Of a stretch of DNA of 45,000 nucleotides, positions 1-12,285 are shown piece after piece. The DNA is from Mesostigma viride (taxonomy: Eukaryota; Streptophyta; Mesostigmatophyceae; Mesostigmatales; Mesostigmataceae). Each line of letters begins with the position of its first letter. Positions within the stretch are counted from its first letter, which is position 1. Location of the stretch: assembly GCA_009746045.1 (NCBI GenBank), contig RPFO01000050.1, positions 2,685,694-2,730,693 on the forward strand, written 5' to 3'. Made by a program: the position numbers and the translations under genes. The notes beneath the pieces were generated by a model that saw nothing but the letters and a program-made list of their open reading frames with translations, was not told where the DNA came from and did no database searches.

Positions 1-521
1 GCAGACAAATTTTTACAATTAATTTTACAATTCCATGTAAAGCGCTCAACCCGCGGCTAGTACTCTTCTTAGCGCCAAGCAGCCACCCAGAATGCCCTGC
101 ACAACTGTGCACCGCCGACAGCTGCGGATTGGACTTGCTTTTTTAACCCCAGTATATGAGCCCCATTGCCGTGCCTATTCTTCTGGAATCGGTGGCTTTC
201 CAGAGGCACAACACCGTCCACTGTGCGACGCGCCTCTCGTTAAACCCCTTCACGTACCATCCTGATCCTGCTGGAAGTGATCATCGTCCTCCGCAGGTAG
301 CCGTCCATTGCACGAAATCGACTAGCTGTTTCGACTTGTTATTGTGCGCACAATCACGCCCATTGCCCATGGCACGGCGGGCCTGTTCTGGCCCTCTTTA
401 CCATGCTGATCCTCACCGAATTATTCGCCCTTTATTACAGGAACACTTCCCCAGGGAGGTGGACCTGTTTCAACCCTCTCACCGCTCTTATCCACGCGTG
501 AATATTCTCGCGCCGCTACAG

Positions 522-4255
<3,734 letters not shown>

Positions 4256-4460
4256 TATGATCAGCTGAAAGCGGCGCTGATACCATGCGTATTGATGATT
4301 AACAGCACTGATCATATGATAAACATGAGATCTATAAACTGATCATATGATGCTCAGCACTGATATCAACTGATATCGGTGAACCGAGTGCTGATTCTAT
4401 TCGTATCAAGGAGACTTGATTAAATGGTCTGGTCTAGGTCTTATCCCAGCTTTTTTCGTC
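4256..4460 (+). other. Probable 3' UTR of the dioxygenase gene with short direct repeats
   Basis: This AT-richer stretch follows the stop codon and repeats CTGATCATATGAT (near 4310 and 4340) and CTGATATCA-like words. No poly(A) signal could be assigned with confidence. Confidence 0.4.
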
Positions 4461-4796
4461 CAGCCAGTGGCTTTTGCCCAGCTGCGTCCGGCCAGTCGAC
4501 CATTCCTTTTTTGTGAATGCTTCTCGCGGAGGCCAGTGCCATCCACTGCATGGGGTGCTTGGTTGTCCTGGTCCGAGTGACCCTGGGCTGATGGAGGCTG
4601 ATGGAGAGATTTTGATGCACATGACATGCGTCCAGCCAGTGGCTTTTGCCCAGCTGCGTTCGGCCAGTCGACCATTCGTTTTTTGTGAATGCTTCTCGCG
4701 GAGGCCTGTGCCATCCACCGCGGTGCTTGCTTGTCCTGGTCAGAGTGACCCTGAGCTGATGGGGGCTGATGGAGAGATTTTGTTGCACATGACGTG
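4461..4796. repeat. Tandem duplication, 172-bp unit, two copies
   Basis: CAGCCAGTGGCTTTTGCCCA starts at 4461 and again at 4633. The copies stay alike through the TTTTTTGTGAATGCTTCTCG segment and the GGAGAGATTTTG segment. No coding potential is recognised in either strand. Confidence 0.9.
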
Positions 4797-5295
4797 AAGG
4801 CAAGGGTGACCCAGGACTGGCTGGCACCTACGGAGGGACAGATTGACGGGACTGAGAACTCATCAGCTGATTATGTTGATAGTGGCTTGGTACCCGACAT
4901 ATTTGATATCTGCTGGAATTCGCTACGTGCCGGAAGTACGTACGTGGCTCCTTGGGCCCGCACATTTAACAATACTTGAAACAAGAAACCCTAACTGACA
5001 TGTCACTGATGTCAGCAATGGGGCGCATGCAAGGCGGCGTTGCTTCTAGGTATAGGCCGTTTGGGAATGGGGATTCTGGTATCTGTGCAGCATGCATGTG
5101 GTGACCTGCATGTGGCATACATACCCATTTAATTTGCCGCATGCAATCAGCATGGACATTTTGCTTTGTTTTGTATAATACTATATTGTATATAATACTA
5201 TATTGTACTGTATAATAAACTTATACAGTTGTGTGGTCAACACACATTGATTAAGGCATGTCCTGGAGCAGCTAGTTTTGTGGCCATGCATACAT
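4797..5295. other. Intergenic, AT-rich toward the end, no gene seen
   Basis: Non-coding by inspection. The part from 5170 to 5225 repeats TATAATACTATATTG-like words. It borders the family A retrotransposon fragments. Confidence 0.6.
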
Positions 5296-5921
5296 AACAT
5301 ATATATTTTAAAAATATAATTACTTACAGCAGAGTGAAATCACTCAAACCAAAGCAAACGCCCAGCTATAAACCTATATACAGAGCCATGTCAAAGCTCT
5401 ATACTACGATAAGACCAATGGAAACGCCTAACGGGAGGAACCTAATAGCCCTGCTGCACCGCAAAATCAGCCCGCGTACGGCGGAGCATGATGTCAGCCA
5501 TGGCCCGAGTCAGCGCCACCGACAAGCGCTGACGCCAATATGACGTCCAGGTCCGCGCCGACCATGGGGCCCGCTGGCCCTCCAGGTCCAGCCGGTCCTC
5601 CCGGAGCCGGCAGCACTCCTTGAAGAAGGCGGAGGTCAGGGGCCCCATGGCCCCAAACTCCTCCAGGACAAAGGGCACCACACGATGGTGCCCGACGTCG
5701 CCGTAGGCCAGGAGCTTGGCCCGCTCCGCCCGGTCCGCCGTGTAACCTGCCGTGAGGGAGGCCCCAGCCACGTGGCTAAGAGCCAAGGGCCGCGCCACCG
5801 AAACGTCAATAAGCAGATGCCGGCCACCCCCCTCAAAGTCCAGCACCACGATGTCAGGCCGGTGGTTGGGGGAATAGAAGGCAGCGCCATCCGCATCCTC
5901 GGACCGGATGTTCGCGTGGGG
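5296..5921 (-). mobile_element. Family A non-LTR retrotransposon, 5'-truncated 3' end (copy A1)
   Basis: On the minus strand this piece encodes the last ~136 residues of the family A protein (FEGGGRHLLIDVSV to RTRADFAVQQGY), then a 3' UTR and an AT tail at 5296-5325. It is nearly identical to 7550-8165 on the other strand. It breaks off at the CCCACGCGAAC segment, upstream of the PD..D nuclease motif. 5' truncation is the usual result of incomplete target-primed reverse transcription. Confidence 0.9.
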
Positions 5922-5941
5922 CTAACATATATATACAGTCT

Positions 5942-6105
5942 TTTGTTTTGCGGTGCAGCAGGGCTATTAGGTTCCTCCCGTTAGGCGTTTCCATTGGTCT
6001 TATCGTAGTATAGAGCTTTGACATGGCTCTGTATATAGGTTTATAGCTGGGCGTTTGCTTTGGTTTGAGTGATTTCACTCTGCTGTAAGTAATTATATTT
6101 TTAAT
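5942..6105 (+). mobile_element. Family A 3' end, 164 bp, with 15-bp target-site duplication (copy A2)
   Basis: Only the last codons and 3' UTR of family A are present. ATATATATACAGTCT stands on both sides (5927-5941 and 6106-6120), a clean target-site duplication. The pre-insertion site was therefore continuous from the A1 edge into the A3 body, which dates A2 as younger than both. Confidence 0.88.
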
Positions 6106-6120
6106 ATATATATACAGTCT

Positions 6121-8170
6121 GTCCCGCGCCAGCATGTTTGCGGCCGTCATGGAGTCCTTCGAGGACTTGTACGCTTGGACAGCCGTGTGCTACGGCCAGC
6201 CCGGCCAACTGGTTCACATCATGGAGGACGGCACTCGCGGCGGCCTGCTGTCCCAGACGGGCACCCAGCAAGGGGACCCCCTGGGACCCCTGTACTTTGC
6301 CGCCCCCCTCCAGGGTTGCCTCCAAGCGGTCCATGCTGCCCACCCGGCGGTCGCTATTCAGGCCTACTTGGATGATATCTACCTTCTGGGCCCTGTGCCG
6401 GACACCACCGCGGCTCTGCTGGCACTGCAGACCGCGGTGGCCGACATCAACCTCCAGTTGACCCTGGCCAAGTGCGCGGTGTACTCGCCCCAAGGTGATT
6501 GCTCCGGCTTTCCGCCCCAGCTCTTGGGCCGGGACGAGCGCCTCCATGGGTTGGATGTCCTCGGCGTTCCGGTTGGCGACCCCGCGTTTGTCATCGATGC
6601 TCTGCGGGCCGCCCTCGAGGCACGCACTGAGGTACTGCCCTTGATTGCGTGCCTTCATGATTCGCAGACCAAGGGTCTGCTTCTGTGGTTTTGCGCTCTG
6701 ACACCCTCGCGTCGTTCACTGGCTCCGGGGCGCTCTTCCGGCTCAGGTCCGGCTGGCCGCCGAGGGCCACGACTGAACGCATCCAGTCGGCCTTGGCGCA
6801 GCTGGTCCCGGGCCCCGACCTCCCGCCACATGCTATTCGCATTGCCTCCCTGCCTGCACGGATGGGTGGCTGTGGTCTGACTCGTGCCGCCCGGCTGGCC
6901 CCAGCAGCATTTTTGGGCTCCGTCGCTCAGTCGTGGGCGGAAAGCTGCCGGCTCCTGCCCCTTTTGGCAACGGCAGCGCCTGACCTCCTGGACCCCAGCA
7001 ACCCCTTGCCCTTCGTCACTGCCATCCAAGAGGCCTATGCTGAGATCCAGCAGGCCTGTTCTCCCGTCCGTGCCGCTCAGGCGGTACAGCGCCACCTCCC
7101 TCGCGGCACTCCCTCGGTCGCCTCCGTTCAATCTCCCGCCGCATTCCCTGCTCGCGTCATCGATAAACACCACCAGAAAACCTACGCGGGTATTCTGCAC
7201 ACGGCTGATTGGATTGCTCTTTTCGCGGACCTCAACGCCCAGGGACGTGCGTGCCGCTGTTCTCGCTTTCCTTGCGGAGTGTGGGCTCGGCGTACCTTCG
7301 TGCTCTTCCCATGGCCCCCCCATTCCGGCCTTGGCTCCCAGCCACTACTCGGTGGCGCTCCGGCACCAGCTATTTGCCCCGAAGCCTCTTGTTCCGGCCG
7401 GGCGGCCTTGTGGTAGCTGTGGGCAGCCGCTGGATCCCACGGGGACTCACTACCTTTCCTGCATGGGGGGCCAACAGAATCAGAATTGGTATTTGTATTT
7501 GCACACTGTCCTCCTGACGGTGGTGCTCGCCATGATTCGGTCGGTTTTCCCCCACGCGAACATCCGGTCCGAGGATGCGGATGGCGCTGCCTTCTATTCC
7601 CCCAACCACCGGCCTGACATCGTGGTGCTGGACTTTGAGGGGGGTGGCCGGCATCTGCTTATCGACGTTTCGGTGGCGCGGCCCTTGGCTCTTAGCCACG
7701 TGGCTGGGGCCTCCCTCACGGCAGGTTACACGGCGGACCGGGCGGAGCGGGCCAAGCTCCTGGCCTACGGCGACGTCGGGCACCATCGTGTGGTGCCCTT
7801 TGTCCTGGAGGAGTTTGGGGCCATGGGGCCCCTGACCTCCGCCTTCTTCAAGGAGTGTTGCCGGCTCCGGGAGGACCGGCTGGACCTGGAGGGCCAGCGG
7901 GCCTCATGGTCGGCGCGGACCTGGACGTCATATTGGCGTCAGCGCTTGTCGGTGGCGCTGACTCGGGCCATGGCTGACATCATGCTCCGCCGTACGCGGG
8001 CTGATTTTGCGGTGCAGCAGGGTTATTAGGTTCCTCCCCGGGTTAGGAGTTTCCATTGGTCTTATCGTAGTATAGAGATTTGACATGGCTCTGTATATAG
8101 GTTTATAGCTGGGCGTTTGCTTTGGTTTGAGTGATTTCACTCTGCTGTAAGTAATTATATTATTAAAATA
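6121..8170 (+). pseudogene. Family A non-LTR retrotransposon, RT plus restriction-like endonuclease, 5'-truncated and frameshifted (copy A3)
   Basis: The open stretch 6134-6690 has RT motifs TGTQQGDPLGPLYF and AYLDDIYLLG (YLDD in place of YADD). The fingers and first catalytic Asp are missing because the copy starts inside the palm. The frame shifts near 6690 and back near 7240. The C-terminal part has CGSCGQPLDPTGTHYLSC (C-x2-C, H, C) and then RPDIVVL..LLIDVSV, the PD-x-D layout of restriction-like endonucleases in R2/NeSL-type elements. The protein ends at 8029 and is followed by a 3' UTR with an AT tail. RT copies the element RNA at a nicked target; the nuclease makes the nick. Two frameshifts and the missing 5' end make it inactive. 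The RLE assignment is from motif spacing only. Confidence 0.86.
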
Positions 8171-8470
8171 TATATATTAAAAATATAATTACTTACAACA
8201 GAGTGAAATCACTCAAACCAAAGCAAACGCCCAGCTATAAACCTATATACAGAGCCATGTCAAAGCTCTATACTACGATAAGACCAATGGAAACGCCTAA
8301 CGGGAGGAACCTAATAGCCCTGCTGCACCGCAAAATCAGCCCGCGTACGGCGGAGCATGATGTCAGCCATGGCCCGAGTCAGCGCCACCGACAAGCGCTG
8401 ACGCCAATATGACGTCCAGGTCCGCGCCGACCATGGGGCCCGCTGGCCCTCCAGGTCCAGCCGGTCCTGC
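8171..8470 (-). mobile_element. Family A 3' end in inverted orientation, tail to tail with A3 (copy A4)
   Basis: The last ~50 codons and 3' UTR of family A lie on the minus strand and abut the tail of A3 through an AT spacer. 7900-8165 and 8175-8470 form a near-perfect inverted repeat of roughly 290 bp per arm. Confidence 0.9.
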
Positions 8471-8531
8471 CTTAAAATATATATGTCGCAATATATGCAT
8501 GCCCCATCTCACCCCGGCCCATCTCACCTCC

Positions 8532-9499
8532 TGAAAACATTCAGACCTGGCTGGACTGCCTGGGCCTGGAGGCGCGGGCGGTGGGGCTGGAGATTAGTGT
8601 CAAAACTGAGGCGATGGTGATAGGGGCATCCAGTAAACCACCGCTGCCGCGCCTGCTCGACGGGACGGAGGTCCCGTTCCGCGACCGCTTCAAGCTGTTG
8701 GGGAGCTGGCTTCCTGACACCGCCGACGATGTGGACACTCGCATCGGCCTTGCCTGCGCCAAGCTCCGTTCGCTCACACCCTACTGGCGCTCGAAGGGCC
8801 TGGACGGGCACCGCAAGCGCATGCTCTTCAAGGTCCTCGTCCTCACGGTGCTCACGTATGGCGCCGAGGCGTGGACCCTCCCACCCAAACTGGCAGCTCG
8901 GCTCGACGGCACAGTTTACAGGATGCTCCGGCAGGTCCTTAATATGTAGGTTTTTCCGAGCGTCCATCATCAGAGTAAGATTTGTATCATGGCATGCCTC
9001 GCGTTTCGGACGAGATTAGGCAGCGTAGGATAGCATTTGTAGGACACCTTGCCCGCACCAGCCAGGTTGACACCACCCTTGGTCTGGCCGGCCCCCAGCG
9101 GCTTGGACAGCCAGGACGGCACATTCTGACCTGGCCTGGCCCCAAGGATATTCCCAAAAGGGTAGGGAAACCTGTCACCAACTACGTTCAGATGTTGCTG
9201 GACGACCTAGTGGTCCCAGCCCAGTTTGAGCACCGCATCCACTCTCTCTCCCGTCTTTGGACTGCCATGCAGGACAAGACGCGGTGGAAGAAGATTGTCA
9301 AGGCGCACACGCCCGACCCTGTGGGCAAGCCACCTCCCCCCAAGCGGAGGAGGCGTTTTGATGAGTAGTGTAGTTAGGATTTTCTAGATAGAGTTAGGAT
9401 AGTTCGATCACGCGGCTTCCTCCACCCCATCCATCATGAAGTATGTGCTACATGACCTCCCCACGGAGGCATGTTATAATTTAATTTAATTTAATTTTA
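8532..9499 (+). pseudogene. Family B non-LTR retrotransposon, 5'-truncated copy with 11-bp TSD (copy B1)
   Basis: The copy lies between two ATCTCACCTCC repeats (8521-8531 and 9500-9510). It encodes the C-terminal half of the RT protein: TWLDCLGLEARAVGLEISVK, RFKLLGSWLPDTADDVDTRI, LTVLTYGAEAWTL. After a frameshift near 8945 it continues with RQRRIAFVGHLART to KRRRRFDE (stop at 9366-9368). These match the thumb and C-terminal region of LINE RTs (FK-LG, YGAE-W, RR-GH). A short 3' UTR with a CCTCC..GGAGG hairpin (about 9455-9475) and TTTAA repeats ends the copy. Compared with copy B3, it carries 2-bp insertions near 8945 and near 8972. Confidence 0.9.
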
Positions 9500-9510
9500 A
9501 TCTCACCTCC

Positions 9511-10210
9511 GTAATCTATCATTCTCAATGAATACATATGTCGCAAGCGGCTTGGGGGAACCGCCTACACGCTGGACGACGACTTGACCTTGACGCAGCA
9601 ACAACGGCGACGGGAGCTATGGCCGACCTACCTCCAGCTTCGGCAGACGGCGGGGCAGAAGCCGGTCTACTGGAAGGGAGCGGACATCTACGTCGCCCAC
9701 AAGCCCTGGCAGGCGACCCCTGCCGCCCCAGCCACCCCAGCCACCCCAGCCACCCCAGCCTAGGGAATATATAGCAGTAGTGTAGACTAGAAAGCTTAGT
9801 GACGTGGCCATGTATGCCTACGTGATGGGCCCACACCCGCCCTTACAATAGCCGTAGCAATTTCGAGTCATGCATGCTTTGCCCATGCAGGGAGTTACTC
9901 TCTGCTGAGAGGCCATGTGTACCCCAGCTATAGCCTAGCCACATACCTTCCACACCATATGTCATGCAGGCCTTCTAGGCCCTCTCCTCAAGCCGCCTTG
10001 TGTGCCTGTGCTTGTTTAGGAGGCATGAACCATCATGGCGGTGCAGGTGCACCTTGTGCACCCAGAGCAGGTGATAGTTGTACATCCTACACCTGCAGGT
10101 TGTCGCCCTGCATGATTGTATTACAAACCCATAGATGCCCCTTTCTCAGGGCTATGTGTTACATATGCTCCCCACGGAGCTATGATTTTAATTAATTAAT
10201 TAATTAATAC
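9511..10210 (+). mobile_element. Family D non-autonomous retroelement: ORF1-like C-terminus plus 3' UTR (copy D1)
   Basis: The frame 9542-9763 encodes TLDDDLTLTQQQRRRELWPT, then GQKPVYWKGADIYV and (ATP)n, ending TAG. The LT..Q...R..L.P and (Y/F)W(K/R)G pattern is typical of the C-terminal end of ORF1 proteins in L1-like retrotransposons, which bind element RNA. No RT follows. Instead there is a ~430-bp 3' UTR with GCAGGGAGTTACTCTCTGCT, TGCACCCAGAGCAGG and GGGCTATGTG blocks, a CTCCCCACGGAG hairpin and a TTAA-repeat tail. The same order appears in D2, D4 and D5. Confidence 0.75.
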
Positions 10211-10435
10211 ATAACATAAATTATAACTAATTATTGCCTATGATTGCTAATAAAAACTAATTAATTATTGCCTATGAGCCTATGACTACAACTACACATG
10301 CTGCATGTCGCTGCATGCTACACTCCGTTCAAGGTAGACTGCATGGTCCCCGGGGAATGGGCCCGTTGGGCACCAAGTGCTAATTGCCACATAATAATGG
10401 ATTGAACATTGGAAGTAACGACGAACTAACGAGCT

Positions 10436-11078
10436 GCACATGTGACCGACACCATCCGCGACCTCCTTAAGGATGCCGTCGAGCAGCACGAGACTCCCCT
10501 AGTCGCGCTGTAGATCGATGTGGCAGCCCTGGGTTGCACGCTGACTGCCGAGCTCCACACCATCTCCACCGCCACCTCCACCCTCCTCGCCTCCTCCACC
10601 GCCACCACCCCCACCACCGACGCCATCACCGCCCACTAGCAGCTCCGCGACATCGAGCCAGCTAGCGCCTCAAGGACATCGCCATCGCCATCGAGCTAGT
10701 GCCTGCAAAACACCGCAGGCCTCACCGCCCAGGCGCGGTGAAGGACATTGCCGCGCGCCAAGCCAGCCCCCGCTGGCGCGGCTGGCGATGCCCCTCCCAC
10801 CCAGACCTAGGCGGACATGCTCAAGAACACACCATGCATCTCCACCACCTCCGCCGTCGCAGCACAGCTCAAGCAGCAGACGCTCGACCTCCGCGAGGAG
10901 GCCGAGCTCGCCAAGCGCAGCCTCAACGTCATTGTCAAGAACTTCTACATATATGGGGGAAGGTGAGAATTCCGTGACGCTTCAACAGGCGTTTGAGAGA
11001 GAAATCCTTGGTCGCATGGGTCTTCATGGTGAGATCAAGCTAGCTGGTCGCCCACCGCCTTCGATCCCCGCGCGCGGG
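10436..11078 (+). pseudogene. Decayed ORF1-like fragment
   Basis: Several frames joined by shifts and stops give TIRDLLKDAVEQHETPLVAL, Thr/Ala-rich coding, EEAELAKRSLNVIVKNFY and FEREILGRMGLHGEIKLAG. The order (helical coiled-coil-like region, then N-V-I-V-x-N, then a basic end) resembles an L1-type ORF1 RNA-binding protein. In-frame stops near 10510 and 10636 show it is dead. It could belong to family D or to a separate element. Confidence 0.55.
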
Positions 11079-11645
11079 GTAATTAATTAATTAATTAATT
11101 AAACTCGTGCTCCCGTTGGGGAGTCACGGAGCACCGAAGTGCTTTTAATCCCTGTGTGTGCACAACAGGAGAAAGGGCAGAGACCCCCAGTCTCCTTCAT
11201 GCCTAAGGCATGCCACAGCTGCATTCGGGCGCGCTAGCTAAACGGACACGCTAACGATCCGGCAGCCTCAGTGGGTGCAATAAGACCCATATGTGAGCAT
11301 ATCATAACAAGGAGCGTGGGCAAGTAATCTGATCGAAGCCAGGACGTAGCATGGCTGTACAAGGACTAAGCTAAGGCTATGGCTGGTTGTGTACCGTGCC
11401 TTAGCGGTGCACGTGACTAGGTAAGGTGGCACAACTAGGCAAACATTCTAAGCATGGCAGCCTGCCATGGCGGCATGCAGTGACTACCACTGATTGAAGT
11501 AAAGCTAGGGCTACAAGCTATTCTAGCCCGCTGGGGGCCGGCGTCCACATCTTGTGGTTGATCATCAGTCAGGTCCCCGCCCCTCCAGTACACCTTGGGC
11601 GCCGGCGGGGTAAGGCAGGCGGGGCGCCCCCGCTTCTTCTCACCT
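11079..11645 (-). mobile_element. Family D-like retroelement end, minus strand (copy D5)
   Basis: Read on the minus strand, it has KVYWRGGDL near 11600, a ~430-bp 3' UTR, a hairpin region with CTCCCCAACGGGAG near 11110, and a TTAA-repeat tail at 11079-11101. This is the D layout with a more diverged UTR. The tail joins the ORF1 fragment at 11078. The piggyBac TTAA site begins at 11646. Confidence 0.6.
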
Positions 11646-11649
11646 TTAA
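11646..11649. other. TTAA target site, left side of piggyBac
   Basis: TTAA directly abuts the 12-bp TIR; its partner is at 14982-14985. Confidence 0.93.
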
Positions 11650-12021
11650 CTCTTCAACCGTCTGGACTGGAACCACCGAAACGGACTGAGTTTGGGTATC
11701 TTTGTGCGCCTGGCAGTAACTAGCCAAATAACATTTTCTGGCCCACCCTTGGAACCAAGCATGCTTTTATATCAAATAATGTTTAGGAAATTTGGTTGGT
11801 CACATATCTATGCCCTGCACCTGCTATAAATAGCACCCCCCTCAGGGGGGTACAGCGCACATGGGGTTCGAGACACATATATTGCATTATGGACCATTTA
11901 TTCAAATCTGCTGGCCCTGGCCCTTTGAAGGGAGTTAAAATTATTCACAGGCATGCCATCAATGCATTCACAACATGAAATGTCACAAAACTGTGAACGC
12001 TACTAACCAAATGGCCCAAGG

Positions 12022-12051
12022 CAGCTGGCACCGTTATAACGGTGCCAGCTG
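12022..12051. repeat. Perfect 30-bp palindrome inside piggyBac, 3' of the transposase
   Basis: Each arm is CAGCTGGCACCGTTA followed by its exact complement, with no loop. It lies 235 bp beyond the transposase stop. It could form a cruciform or an RNA hairpin in the 3' UTR. Confidence 0.93.
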
Positions 12052-12285
12052 ACAGGGGTTAATATGGTAGCATAACAACACAAAACAGGATGCCAAATGG
12101 CATCAAACAGCAAGGGATGCCCAAATGGGCATAAAACACCATACTCATGCAATAAAACAAGAGACCATGCCATATAACACATGCAACATGCCGCAAGGGG
12201 CCAAAATGTCACTAGCGCACGCGTGGTAGCGCATGACTACCCAAGGGTGTAGCTAACTGTCAAGGCTACCTGGCTATGTGCCAAA

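Noticed and set aside
9511-10210. Family D copies as tRNA-derived SINEs
   Set aside because: No A/B box promoter is seen, and four copies carry an ORF1-like coding end upstream of the shared 3' UTR.
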